Assembly (NCBI GenBank): GCA_934635045.1
Contig: CAKTZA010000001.1
Span: 62,001 to 126,000, forward strand
Length of the DNA stretch: 64,000 bases
Source of the DNA: an uncultured Kiritimatiellota bacterium
GTDB lineage: Bacteria > Verrucomicrobiota > Kiritimatiellia > RFP12 > UBA1067
Direction of reading: 5' to 3'
Under the pieces are notes generated by a model, which was not told the DNA's origin, did no database searches, and was given only the letters and a program-made list of their open reading frames with translations. How positions within the stretch are numbered: the stretch's first letter is position 1; every line of letters starts with the position of its first letter. Positions 37,136 through 45,064 of this stretch are shown here, piece after piece. The position numbers and the translations under genes are program-made.

Positions 37136-37327
37136 CTAAAAGCTCCCGATGACCTTTTCCGCCCCGTCGGGAGCGATCTCGACAATCTTGCGACCCTTGG
37201 CAACGGTAATCGAGAGCCCAGCCGCAAACGCGGCCTTCACGGCATCGCGACTCGCGGCGCGTGCGCATTCGGCGAGCTTCTTCTCTTCTGCGCTCAGTTC
37301 CTTGCGGAATGTCACTTTCACAGGCAT
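37136..37327 (-). CDS. Small hypothetical cytosolic protein
   Basis: 63 residues (MPVKVTFRKELSAEEKKLAE...), rich in Lys, Glu and Ala, with a predicted helix then a short strand region (ITVAKGRKIVEIAPDGAEKV). No family recognised; size and layout would suit an antitoxin or adaptor. The start is fixed by a TATAAT box 6 nt upstream and absence of SD, i.e. a leaderless message. Confidence 0.55.
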   Translation of the reverse strand: MPVKVTFRKELSAEEKKLAECARAASRDAVKAAFAAGLSITVAKGRKIVEIAPDGAEKVIGSF

Positions 37328-37333
37328 GGACGT

Positions 37334-37339
37334 ATTATA
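37334..37339 (-). promoter_or_regulatory. -10 box of the 37327 gene, leaderless type
   Basis: The minus strand reads GTGCTATAATACGTCC then ATG: 6 nt from hexamer to start codon. Confidence 0.55.
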
Positions 37340-37398
37340 GCACATCTTCTCATGCCCTGGGTGGATGGAGCTCGAATTGGGGGGACACGGATTCCCTG

Positions 37399-37423
37399 TT
37401 TCGCCCGTCCGCGTAAAGCCCGC
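37399..37423. repeat. 25-bp repeat shared with 34521-34545
   Basis: Identical 25-bp copy, same orientation, ending 10 nt before a TATAAT box at 37434-37439. Confidence 0.85.
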
Positions 37424-37433
37424 TGAGAAATGG

Positions 37434-37439
37434 TATAAT
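37434..37439 (+). promoter_or_regulatory. -10 box of the 37505 lipoprotein gene
   Basis: TGGTATAATG, 65 nt before the chosen start. An ATG 8 nt downstream (37448) could instead be used as a leaderless start in the same frame. Confidence 0.5.
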
Positions 37440-37504
37440 GTTTGCGCATGGCACGCATGTGCTGTCGTCCGAATCTCAATGACCCGATAAGGAGAGGATT
37501 GACG

Positions 37505-37996
37505 ATGAAGAAAATGCCGAACCTGTTGGATGCGATTGCCAAGTCCCTGACCGTCTGCGGACAGGCGATGCGACGCACGTGGCGCACGTTGCTGGGCCAA
37601 GGCGTTTTATGCGGGCTTCTTGCCGTCGCCGGGTGCGCGCAGAAACCGCTCGATGCGCAGCTTCGTGCGGACTGTGCGGCGCAAGTTCCGCAACTGCAAC
37701 CGACAGCGGCGGACGCGGCTGCCGTCGATGAGATCGTGGCGCAACTGGGCGATGGGGAAATCGACGGCGAGGCGTTGCTGGATGCGTGCCACGAGAAAGG
37801 GCTTTTCAACGCCCGCCAGACCTTCGCACTTCAAAAACGCCTTGTCGGACGCGCGATTGCGTACCGACGACTTGGCCTTGAGTCCGTTTTCGTTCAGAAG
37901 GACAAGTTGACAGCCGACGCATCTACGCCGTCCGAGAGGGCCACGCGGTTTTCGGATTCGCAGACGACTGATGAGATCCCAGCCGCAACAAAATAA
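37505..37996 (+). CDS. Hypothetical lipoprotein
   Basis: 163 residues from ATG at 37505, chosen for SD AAGGAGAGG. The N-terminal region is long and basic before a lipobox VAGC (Cys about 45; GQGVLCGLLAVAGCAQKPLD). The mature part is mainly helical (ALLDACHEKGLFNARQTFAL) with no known domain. Its 3' end is 12 nt from the convergent trkH stop. Confidence 0.55.
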   Translation: MKKMPNLLDAIAKSLTVCGQAMRRTWRTLLGQGVLCGLLAVAGCAQKPLDAQLRADCAAQVPQLQPTAADAAAVDEIVAQLGDGEIDGEALLDACHEKGLFNARQTFALQKRLVGRAIAYRRLGLESVFVQKDKLTADASTPSERATRFSDSQTTDEIPAATK

Positions 37997-38008
37997 GCGG
38001 ATTTACAT

Positions 38009-39322
38009 TTACCCGACGACCAGCTCCTCGGTCGGGAAGCGGACGCGGCGGTTCGACTCGCGGTCGCCGATCATCATGACGACGGTCAGCGCGCCGAGGC
38101 GGCCAAAGAACATCGCGCACATGATGACGGCACGCCCCGTCGGCGAGAGCCGCGCCGTCGTGTCGCCCAGCGAGAGGCCCGTCGTCGTGACCGCCGAGAT
38201 CACCTCGAAGAAAAGCGCCTCGCCGCTCAGGCCGCGCCCCGCCTCCGTGAACGACAGCACGCCGTTGACGAGCCAAATGAACGCGAGCATCACGCTCACG
38301 ATGACGATGGACTCGCGGACGACGTCGTTCGGCACCGTCCGTCGCGAAATGACCGTCTCGTCCTCGCCCCGGCACATCGCGCGCAGCGTGTAGACGAGGA
38401 CGGCAAGCGTCGTCACCTTGATACCGCCCGAAGAAGAGCCGGGGCCACCGCCGATGAACATGAGCGCCTCGCAGACGTTGACCGTCAGTGTCCGCAGGCT
38501 CTCAACTGGCACAACCGTGAACCCGCACGTGCGCGGCGTCACGGCCTGGTAGAACGCGACAGACAGCTTCTGGAGCGGCGCAAAGTCCTTCAGCGCGCCG
38601 TTCCATTCGAGCGCGAGAAACGCGAGAAACGCGAGCGCGAGCAGGTAGAGCGTGAACCGCAGGACGACCGCGCTGTGGAGCGAGAGGCGTCCGCGCCCGC
38701 CCGACGTGCGCCGCCGGAAGCGATATGTGCAGAGGTTGTAGAGGACGAGGAACCCGATGCCGCCCAGAATCGACTCGACCGCAAGGACGGCCAGCACATA
38801 CGGGTCGGCGGCGAACGGCGCAAGCGAACCGGGGAGGATGCCGAACCCTGCGTTGCAGAAGCTCATCACCACGTAGAACACCGACAGGAACCAGTCGTGC
38901 AGCCGCAGATAAAGCAGCCCCGCGCCCACGCCCTCCAGAACGAGCATCGACCCGACGACCCAGAGGATCAGGCCCTTCAGGCCATGGATCCCGGCGACGC
39001 CATAGGCGTTCATGAGCGAGAACTCGCGGCTCAGCGACAGGCGGCGGCCAATCGCGACGAGCAGAAACGTGCCGCACGTCATGAGGCCGAGGCACCCGAT
39101 CTCCACCAGCGTCAGCACGACGACCTGCCCCGTGCGCGAAAACTCGCGCGCGATGTCCACGACCGTCAGGCCCGTCACGCAGACCGCCGAACACGCCGTG
39201 AACAATGCGTCCAGCCAGCCGCCCCACTGCCCGTCCGCCCGCGCCCACGGCGTAGAAAGCGCACTCGCGCCGACGAGAATCAGCGCGAGGAAGCCAACGG
39301 CGATGGAAGAGCGTTTCGTCAT
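38009..39322 (-). CDS. TrkH/KtrB-family potassium uptake channel subunit
   Basis: 437 residues. The start at 39322 overlaps the tatC stop (ATGA). Four pore repeats are visible, e.g. LFTACSAVCVTGLTVVDIA (filter VTGL), VMSFCNAGFGIL, VTPRTCGFTVVP and the final EVISAVTTTGLSLGD. The length fits KtrB rather than longer TrkH. It conducts K+ inward, normally with a TrkA/KtrA gating ring; no such gene is in the window. Being in one run with pal-tatB-tatC is unusual. Confidence 0.9.
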   Translation of the reverse strand: MTKRSSIAVGFLALILVGASALSTPWARADGQWGGWLDALFTACSAVCVTGLTVVDIAREFSRTGQVVVLTLVEIGCLGLMTCGTFLLVAIGRRLSLSREFSLMNAYGVAGIHGLKGLILWVVGSMLVLEGVGAGLLYLRLHDWFLSVFYVVMSFCNAGFGILPGSLAPFAADPYVLAVLAVESILGGIGFLVLYNLCTYRFRRRTSGGRGRLSLHSAVVLRFTLYLLALAFLAFLALEWNGALKDFAPLQKLSVAFYQAVTPRTCGFTVVPVESLRTLTVNVCEALMFIGGGPGSSSGGIKVTTLAVLVYTLRAMCRGEDETVISRRTVPNDVVRESIVIVSVMLAFIWLVNGVLSFTEAGRGLSGEALFFEVISAVTTTGLSLGDTTARLSPTGRAVIMCAMFFGRLGALTVVMMIGDRESNRRVRFPTEELVVG

Positions 39323-40086
39323 GCGGACTTCTTGCGGAAGCCGCCCCGCTCCTTCAGCCACACGGCCCAGATCGAGAGCTCGTAGAGGAGGCAGAGCGGA
39401 ACCGCCATGAGAATCTGGCTCATCGGGTCGGGCGGCGTCAGGAACATCGCCAGCACGAACGCGATGACGATCGCCGCGCGCCGCTTCTCGCGCAGCCCCT
39501 TCGACGTCACCATGCCGAAGCAGCCGAGGACGAAGATGATGAGCGGCATCTGGAAGACGAGGCCGAAGGCGACGATCAGCTTCAGGACGACCGGCACGTA
39601 GGTGTCGATCGTGATGATCTGCTGGGGAATGCCCATCCAGTCGCCAATCTGCCGGAACGCGACGACCACGAGCGGCACGGTCTTCATGTAGGCGAGGACG
39701 CCGCCCACGAGAAAGAGGGCCGTGCCCGCCGTGATGCCCGAAAGGATCACGAACTTCTCGCGGTTCGTCAGCGCCGGGAAGACGAAGCGCAACACGGCGA
39801 ACGACATGAGCGGGAACGCCAGCACCGTGCCGCCCCAGACCGTGATCGAAAGCCACACGTCAAAGGGAGCCGTCATGCCGACGACCTGCAGAAGCCCCTG
39901 GAACTCCGCCGCCGGCGACTTGAGGAGCGTCAGGATCTGGTTCGCGAAGACGCCCGCGATGACCATGCCGAGCGCCCAAGAGATGCCCGCGAACACAATC
40001 ATGTCGCGGAGCGCGAGCAGATGAACCAAGAGCGGCTGCGGCGGATCGTTCCGCGCGTCCGGATTCTCAAGAAGCTTGATGGCCAT
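39319..40086 (-). CDS. tatC: Sec-independent protein translocase TatC
   Basis: 255 residues, six membrane segments. Conserved TatC elements: LLVHLLALRDMIVFAG near the N-terminus (the HLxELR region, altered to HLLALR), the FGLVFQMPLIIFVL segment, and LAMFLTPPDPMSQILMAVPL. It is the receptor that binds twin-arginine signal peptides. It overlaps the upstream TatB-like gene by 20 nt, so both are coupled. Confidence 0.95.
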   Translation of the reverse strand: MAIKLLENPDARNDPPQPLLVHLLALRDMIVFAGISWALGMVIAGVFANQILTLLKSPAAEFQGLLQVVGMTAPFDVWLSITVWGGTVLAFPLMSFAVLRFVFPALTNREKFVILSGITAGTALFLVGGVLAYMKTVPLVVVAFRQIGDWMGIPQQIITIDTYVPVVLKLIVAFGLVFQMPLIIFVLGCFGMVTSKGLREKRRAAIVIAFVLAMFLTPPDPMSQILMAVPLCLLYELSIWAVWLKERGGFRKKSA

Positions 40087-40441
40087 CGTCGGAAACCTTC
40101 GTCTCGGCTGAAGCCGTCGCCGCGCCAGAAGCCGTGGCGGCGGTCGAACTTGTCGGCGTCTCGTCGACCGGCTGCGTCGCCTCCGCGACTTCGCGCTCGG
40201 CGGCGCGCGCCGCTTCCTCGACTTCCTGCTCGACCTTCGCGACCTCGCGCTGGATCTCGTTGTCCATCTCCAGCAACTGGCGCTTGAAGCTCTCGGCCGC
40301 GCGACGGAACTTCGCGTAGTAGGAGCCGAACGTGCGCAACGTGGACGGCAGGCGCTTCGGCCCCATCACGATGAGAAGAACGGCGAGCAGGACTACCCAC
40401 TCGCCGGCCCCCACGCTGTCAAAGATGAGCGCGAACGCCAT
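40067..40441 (-). CDS. TatA/TatB-family subunit
   Basis: 124 residues. One N-terminal membrane segment (GAGEWVVLLAVLLIVMGPKRLP) ends in the conserved GP hinge, followed by an amphipathic helix (FGSYYAKFRRAAESFKRQLL) and a disordered Ala/Thr/Glu tail. Glu in the membrane segment and the length favour TatB. It works with the coupled TatC. It starts 6 nt after the pal stop. Confidence 0.85.
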   Translation of the reverse strand: MAFALIFDSVGAGEWVVLLAVLLIVMGPKRLPSTLRTFGSYYAKFRRAAESFKRQLLEMDNEIQREVAKVEQEVEEAARAAEREVAEATQPVDETPTSSTAATASGAATASAETKVSDDGHQAS

Positions 40442-40447
40442 CTATCC

Positions 40448-41008
40448 TTACTTCTGGAAGATCACGAACTCGCCGCGACGGTTCAGCGCATAGGCGCTTT
40501 CGTCATGGCCCTCGACCGCCGGCTTCTCGGCGCCATAGCTGCGCGTCTGGATGCGGTCGGACGAAATGCCGCTCTGGACGAGGTAGTTGCGGATGATGAT
40601 CGCGCGGTTCTCGCCGAGCGACATGTTGTACTCGTGCGACCCGCGCTCGTCGCAGTTGCCCTCGACGACCACGACACGGCCCGCGTTCGACGCCAGGTGC
40701 TGCGCAACGGCGTCGATCTTGCCGAGCTCGCCCGCCGGAACGACCGTCGAGTCAAACCCGAAGTAGACCGGATTGAACGCCACATCGGCGCACCGCCGAT
40801 AGAGGTCTTCAAACTTGCCCTCGCTCGCGCCCGCCAGCGAAACCTCGGACGCGTTGGTATCGGCGGCCTCGACACTCTCCGTCGTCGAGATGTCGGACGC
40901 ATTCGCCGCATCGGCGCCCGTGTTCGCGCCCTTCTTCGCCTTGTCATACTTGCAGCCCGTCACGCAGAGCGCAACCGCGAGAACAGCCAGAACCGTCGAG
41001 AACTTCAT
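40448..41008 (-). CDS. pal: Peptidoglycan-associated lipoprotein (OmpA-C domain)
   Basis: 186 residues. Start at 41008 with SD AAAGGAG (ATG at 41014 is an alternative). Lipobox VTGC (Cys about 19), a Ser/Thr/Ala linker, then the OmpA-C peptidoglycan-binding domain: VYFGFDSTVVPAGE, GNCDERGSHEYNMSLGENRA and SYGAEKPAVEGHDESAYALN. It links the outer membrane to peptidoglycan; Tol genes are not in the window. First gene of the pal-tatB-tatC-trkH run. Confidence 0.9.
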   Translation of the reverse strand: MKFSTVLAVLAVALCVTGCKYDKAKKGANTGADAANASDISTTESVEAADTNASEVSLAGASEGKFEDLYRRCADVAFNPVYFGFDSTVVPAGELGKIDAVAQHLASNAGRVVVVEGNCDERGSHEYNMSLGENRAIIIRNYLVQSGISSDRIQTRSYGAEKPAVEGHDESAYALNRRGEFVIFQK

Positions 41009-41046
41009 TGTCATTGCTCCTTTGGTGAATAAAATTTGTGAAGCGT

Positions 41047-41052
41047 ATTATA
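41047..41052 (-). promoter_or_regulatory. -10 box of the pal-tat-trkH run
   Basis: The minus strand reads TTTTATGCTATAATACGC about 38 nt before the pal start; the leader holds an SD. Confidence 0.5.
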
Positions 41053-41112
41053 GCATAAAAAATCGCCGCAGGGCAAGACCCCACGGCGACTTTTCAACAG
41101 ACGCGCATGCGC

Positions 41113-42129
41113 TTACTTCGCCGCGATGACGCGCGCCATCTCGACAACCTTGTTGGAGTAGCCCCACTCGTTGTCGTACCACGCGCAGACCTTGACGAAG
41201 GTCGGATCGAGCTGGATGCCCGCCTTGACGTCGAAGACCGAGGTCTTGGACTCGTTGCGGAAGTCGGTCGAGACGACCGCCTCGTCGGTGTAGCCGAGCA
41301 CGCCCTTGAGGCCGCCCTCGCACACGCACTTCTCGGACGCCGCCTTCATCGCCGCGCAGATTTCCTCGTACGTCGCCGGCTTCTCGAGCTCGGCCGTGAG
41401 GTCGACGAACGAGACGTCAGACGTCGGGACGCGGACGGACATGCCCGTGAGCTTGCCGTTGAGCGCCGGGAGAACCTTGCCGACGGCCTTCGCCGCGCCC
41501 GTCGAGGACGGGATCATGTTCTCGAGGATGCCGCGGCCGCCGCGCCAGTCCTTCTTGGACGGGCCGTCGACCGTCTTCTGCGTCGCCGTGGCGGCGTGGA
41601 TCGTCGTCATGAGGCCGCGCTTGATGCCGAAGTTGTCGTTGAGGACCTTCGAGATCGGCGCGAGGCAGTTCGTCGTGCAGGAGGCGTTGGAGATGATGTC
41701 CTGACCCGCGTAGGTCGTGTGGTTGACGCCGTAGACGAACATCGGGGTCGCGTCCTTCGACGGCGCCGACATGATGACCTTCTTGGCACCCGCCGTGATG
41801 TGCTGGCGCGCCTTCTCGTCCGTCAGGAAGAGACCCGTGGACTCGACGACAATCTCGGCGCCGACTTCGTTCCACTTCAGCTGGGTCGGATCCTTCTCGG
41901 CCGTGAGGCGGATCTTCTTGCCGTCGACAATCATGGTCGAGCCCTCGACCTTGATGTCGTGCTTGAACGTGCCGTGCACGGAGTCGAACTTGAGCATGTA
42001 CGCGAGGTAGTCCGGGTCGAGCAGGTCGTTGATGCCGACGACTTCGACATCGTCGAAGTTCTCAACCGCCGCGCGGAAAACCATGCGGCCGATACGGCCG
42101 AAGCCGTTGATGCCAATCTTGATAGCCAT
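41113..42129 (-). CDS. gapA: Glyceraldehyde-3-phosphate dehydrogenase
   Basis: 338 residues. N-terminal NAD-binding INGFGRIGRMVFRAA, active-site SNASCTTNCLAPISK with catalytic Cys, and C-terminal WYDNEWGYSNKVVEMA are all intact. It catalyses oxidative phosphorylation of glyceraldehyde-3-P in glycolysis, with reverse flow in gluconeogenesis. Monocistronic, with its own promoter and an AGAAAGG ribosome site. Confidence 0.97.
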   Translation of the reverse strand: MAIKIGINGFGRIGRMVFRAAVENFDDVEVVGINDLLDPDYLAYMLKFDSVHGTFKHDIKVEGSTMIVDGKKIRLTAEKDPTQLKWNEVGAEIVVESTGLFLTDEKARQHITAGAKKVIMSAPSKDATPMFVYGVNHTTYAGQDIISNASCTTNCLAPISKVLNDNFGIKRGLMTTIHAATATQKTVDGPSKKDWRGGRGILENMIPSSTGAAKAVGKVLPALNGKLTGMSVRVPTSDVSFVDLTAELEKPATYEEICAAMKAASEKCVCEGGLKGVLGYTDEAVVSTDFRNESKTSVFDVKAGIQLDPTFVKVCAWYDNEWGYSNKVVEMARVIAAK

Positions 42130-42191
42130 TTTCTTTTTGAACCTTTCTGTTTCCGCTTCGGAACCCTTCCTCTGCGTAAATTTTGGGTAGG

Positions 42192-42197
42192 ATTATA
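42192..42197 (-). promoter_or_regulatory. -10 box of gapA
   Basis: The minus strand reads AGAGTATAATCC, about 62 nt before the gapA ATG. Confidence 0.5.
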
Positions 42198-42236
42198 CTC
42201 TTTTTCCCGCAACCCTGTCAAGGTGGCCCGCGCGCG

Positions 42237-42749
42237 CTACTTGCGGCGGAAGCGAATCGTCGAGACGCAGCCGGGCGAACGCAGGACGGCGTTCGTCGGC
42301 AGCGCCGCGCCCGTGAGCTCGACTTCCGTCACGAGCCGACGCATCGCGGCGACCTCCGGCACGAGCGTCAGCCGCCAGCCGCCGTCCGGGAGCGCCGTCT
42401 CGCGAATCGCGAAGACGCCGTCGAACGCCGTGGTCTTCCCCGCGACGAACGCATCCGTCGCCGCCCGGATCTCCGCATAGTGCGGCAGTTCGTCCAGCGA
42501 CTTCTCGCGCCGCCCGTCCTCGTCCACGAACACCATCGCGTTCGTCGTCATCGTGACGGACGACGCGAACGGCTCCCGAACCTCCCAGACAATGCCCGCA
42601 CCCGCCTTGCAGCGCACGACGCCGGACGAGACGAGCGCGCGATCCGAGCCGTCGAGCCGCCGTTCCATCGTCCAGTCCGCCGTCGAGTTGAGCGCCGCCT
42701 GCAAGGCCGCGACGGCCGACACTGCCACCAAGATCGAAACACTACTCAC
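42237..42749 (-). CDS. LolA-like outer-membrane lipid/lipoprotein carrier
   Basis: About 170 residues from GTG at 42749, which overlaps the ligase stop (GTGA); GTG at 42752 is possible. An N-terminal signal peptide (SSVSILVAVSAVAALQA) is followed by a LolA-type half-barrel: DWTMERRLDGSDRALVSSG, GIVWEVREPFASSVTMTTN and FAIRETALPDGGWRLTLVPE. Rather than general lipoprotein transport, its position at the end of an ACP-ligase-dehydratase operon matches the LolA-like gene of aryl polyene clusters, suggesting it ferries their lipid product through the periplasm. Confidence 0.75.
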   Translation of the reverse strand: MSSVSILVAVSAVAALQAALNSTADWTMERRLDGSDRALVSSGVVRCKAGAGIVWEVREPFASSVTMTTNAMVFVDEDGRREKSLDELPHYAEIRAATDAFVAGKTTAFDGVFAIRETALPDGGWRLTLVPEVAAMRRLVTEVELTGAALPTNAVLRSPGCVSTIRFRRK

Positions 42750-44089
42750 CACACCCCTCCCCTTCCCCGTTCCCCATTCTTTTCCACAAGTCCCGACGCC
42801 GCGCGTCCCGACGCGACGTCCAGCGAAAAGGCGAAGCGGCTCGCGCCTGCGCGCGTGACGGTGAGCGTCACGGCCTCCGCCGGGCGGACGAGCTTCTGGA
42901 ACTTGAGCTTCCGATACGTCGCCGCCTCGGGGAAATCGGGAAACGCCTGCCTCGCGAAATGCCGCAGGAAGTAGAGCTGCGCGACGCCCGGCAGAATCGG
43001 GAAGCCGGGGAAGTGCCCCTGAAAGCACTCGCAGTCCGGCGGGAAGACGAGCGTCGCCATCAGCCGTTCCGCCGTCGCCGCCCAGTCGCCGACGACCGGC
43101 TCGCGGCACCACGCGGCCAACGCCGCGCGCACGTCCGCCGCCGTCGTCTTGCCGCGCGCGTCCGTCGGCAGTTCGCGGACGAAGCGGATGCGGCGCGGGA
43201 ACGCCCGTTCGCCGAGACGAGGCAAAAGGTCGCGCCGCAGCTGCGCGGCAAGGGCCGTGTGCGTGCCCTGCGCCAGCGCCGCGCGCCCCGCGTCCGACAG
43301 CACCACGAGCAGACCGAGCCGCGCCACGTCGGTGCCGCACGTCTCCGCCCGCGCCGCCGCGACAAGCGGATGCGCCTCAAACGCCACCTCGACGATGGGC
43401 AGCGAGACGAACTCCTCCAGAATCTTGACCTGCCGGTCGAGCCGTCCCAAGAGGCGGAACTGGTGCGGCGAGACAAATTCGACGGCATCGGACAGCGTGA
43501 GCGGCCGCGTCATCGCGTAGGGCGAATCGACGACGAGCGCACCCGTCGCCGCGTCGCGCGTTGCCGAGACGCCGCACTGCAGGGTAAAGGACGCGCCCTC
43601 GGACGAACGGCGCCACGCGACCGTGCCCGCCTCCGTCGAACCGTAGATTTCGAGGGGACAGACCCCCAAGATCGCGTGCAGGGCCTTGGCCGTCGCCGGA
43701 CGCAGCGCGCCGCCCGAGACGACGAGATGCGTCAGCCGTCCCTTCAGCGTCGGGAAATCGGGATGCTTCACGGCCTTTTCGAGGAAGGACGGCGTCGTGA
43801 CGAACAGGACGCCGTGCATCGTCGCCGCACAGGCCTCGGACAGCTCCTCGACGGAAATGACGACGCCGGGCCGCACAGCGCAGCCGGCGAGACGCGGCGC
43901 GCGCTGGCACCAGAGATGGCCGAGCATGTGTTCGGGACGCGCCGAGGTGACGACCAACGGACGGCTCGCCCAGATGTCGGGGAACGCCGCGACGAGCGCG
44001 CGGGCGTCTGCCGCCAGCGAGGCGTCCGTGCGCACGATTTCCTTCGGCGCGCCGGTCGTGCCGGACGACTGGAAGACGACGTCAGCCAC
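42746..44089 (-). CDS. AMP-ligase fused to a hotdog dehydratase (aryl-polyene type)
   Basis: 447 residues. Residues 1-345 are an acyl/aryl-AMP ligase: P-loop FQSSGTTGAPKEIV, EIYGSTEAGTVAWR and the hinge RLDRQVKILEEFV. Residues ~350-440 are a FabZ/ApeI-like dehydratase (CFQGHFPGFPILPGVAQLYF). The usual N-terminal ~50 residues of the ligase are absent, as is common in these fusions. It would activate a starter acid, load it on the ACP, and dehydrate 3-hydroxyacyl intermediates. It overlaps both neighbouring genes. Confidence 0.8.
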   Translation of the reverse strand: MADVVFQSSGTTGAPKEIVRTDASLAADARALVAAFPDIWASRPLVVTSARPEHMLGHLWCQRAPRLAGCAVRPGVVISVEELSEACAATMHGVLFVTTPSFLEKAVKHPDFPTLKGRLTHLVVSGGALRPATAKALHAILGVCPLEIYGSTEAGTVAWRRSSEGASFTLQCGVSATRDAATGALVVDSPYAMTRPLTLSDAVEFVSPHQFRLLGRLDRQVKILEEFVSLPIVEVAFEAHPLVAAARAETCGTDVARLGLLVVLSDAGRAALAQGTHTALAAQLRRDLLPRLGERAFPRRIRFVRELPTDARGKTTAADVRAALAAWCREPVVGDWAATAERLMATLVFPPDCECFQGHFPGFPILPGVAQLYFLRHFARQAFPDFPEAATYRKLKFQKLVRPAEAVTLTVTRAGASRFAFSLDVASGRAASGLVEKNGERGRGGVW

Positions 44090-44495
44090 GGCGCACCCTC
44101 CGGCGCACGAGCCATTCGCCCGCGAACATCGCCCCCATCAACAGATAGGCGAGACAGCCATTGTAGAACGCCCAGACCTCGCGGCGCGCAAACACCGTCG
44201 CGACCGTCACGGCGAGATGGGCCGACAGGAAGACGACCCACGCGACCGTCACCTTGCGGCAGTAGGCGACGCCGCGCGCGTCCAGAACCTCGCCCATCCC
44301 GCGCGCGAAACGCTCCACCAGCGGCGTACGGAAGAGCGAAATGGCGAATGCGGCGAGGGCGACCGCGATGACAACCGCCGGATACAGCCGAAACCAGACG
44401 TTCGCCTTCAGCAGATAGAGAACCCAGACGAGCGCGACCGCACACGCGAGGCGCAGGGCCGTTTTCGCGGTTCGCCCGCCCATCGCGCGCCTCAC
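44082..44495 (-). CDS. COG4648-type membrane protein
   Basis: 137 residues with four membrane segments (ALRLACAVALVWVLYLLKAN; LYPAVVIAVALAAFAISL; VVFLSAHLAVTVATVFA; YNGCLAYLLMGAMFAGEWLV). The pattern, including YCRKVTVAW and EYxxR-like EWLVRRRVR end, matches the small membrane protein that accompanies AMP-ligases and ACPs in aryl polyene clusters; its function is unknown. Overlaps the ligase gene by 8 nt and the ACP by 4 nt. Confidence 0.7.
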   Translation of the reverse strand: MRRAMGGRTAKTALRLACAVALVWVLYLLKANVWFRLYPAVVIAVALAAFAISLFRTPLVERFARGMGEVLDARGVAYCRKVTVAWVVFLSAHLAVTVATVFARREVWAFYNGCLAYLLMGAMFAGEWLVRRRVRRG

Positions 44496-44749
44496 TTCGC
44501 CTGTTCGGCCGCGAGCTTCACGATGACGTCGGCGACGTCGCCGAGCGTGCGGATCGCCTTGAAGTCCTCGGCCTTGACCTTGAGGCCCGTCTGCTGCTGC
44601 AAGCGCACGACGAGATCGACCGCATCGATCGAATCGAGATCCAAGTCCTCAAAAAGCTTCGCCTCGGGCACGAGCTTCGCCCGATCCAGCTCGAACTCCG
44701 AGACCAGAACGTCCGCAATCGCCGCCAGCACTTCCTCTTTCGTCTTCAT
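44492..44749 (-). CDS. Acyl carrier protein (second of pair)
   Basis: 85 residues. The 4'-phosphopantetheine attachment motif DLDLDSIDAVDLVVRLQ has its serine at about residue 42. Four-helix ACP pattern. The ATG follows the first ACP by 5 nt, and its stop overlaps the membrane protein gene. It carries intermediates of the dedicated lipid pathway and is distinct from the housekeeping AcpP sequence (DSLDxVE). Confidence 0.85.
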   Translation of the reverse strand: MKTKEEVLAAIADVLVSEFELDRAKLVPEAKLFEDLDLDSIDAVDLVVRLQQQTGLKVKAEDFKAIRTLGDVADVIVKLAAEQAK

Positions 44750-44754
44750 CCTCG

Positions 44755-45033
44755 TCAGTCCTCCAACGTTTCGCCCAAGTTCGCCGCGATGAAGTTCGCG
44801 AGCGACGCAATCGACTTGAAATGAACCTTGTTCTCCGCCGCATTCGCCTTGAACTTCACCTGAAACTTCTTGCGCAGCGCCGCACCGATCTCCAGGGCGT
44901 CGATCGAGTCAAGCCCGACGCCCTCGCCGAACAGCGGTGCTTCCGCCGGCAAGTCCGCCGCCGTGAGGCCGTCGACCTCCACGCTCGAAAGAATCACCTG
45001 ACGAATCTCCTCTTCCAAATCCGCTCTTTTCAT
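44755..45033 (-). CDS. Acyl carrier protein (first of pair)
   Basis: 92 residues. Phosphopantetheine motif GVGLDSIDALEIGAALR with its serine at about residue 41. Paired ACPs of this type are standard in aryl polyene and related clusters. The -10 box sits 7 nt before the ATG without an SD, so the operon is probably translated from a leaderless start. Confidence 0.85.
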   Translation of the reverse strand: MKRADLEEEIRQVILSSVEVDGLTAADLPAEAPLFGEGVGLDSIDALEIGAALRKKFQVKFKANAAENKVHFKSIASLANFIAANLGETLED

Positions 45034-45040
45034 GGCGCGT

Positions 45041-45055
45041 ATTATATCATATAAT
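45041..45055. promoter_or_regulatory. Palindromic divergent promoter for ACP operon and GT2 gene
   Basis: ATTATATCATATAAT is a palindrome except its central base. It contains TATAAT on the minus strand (45041-45046, 7 nt before ATG 45033) and TATAAT on the plus strand (45050-45055, 9 nt before ATG 45065). The two -10 boxes are separated by only 3 bp, so polymerases on the two strands cannot bind at once. Confidence 0.65.
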
Positions 45056-45064
45056 ATTCTGCCT

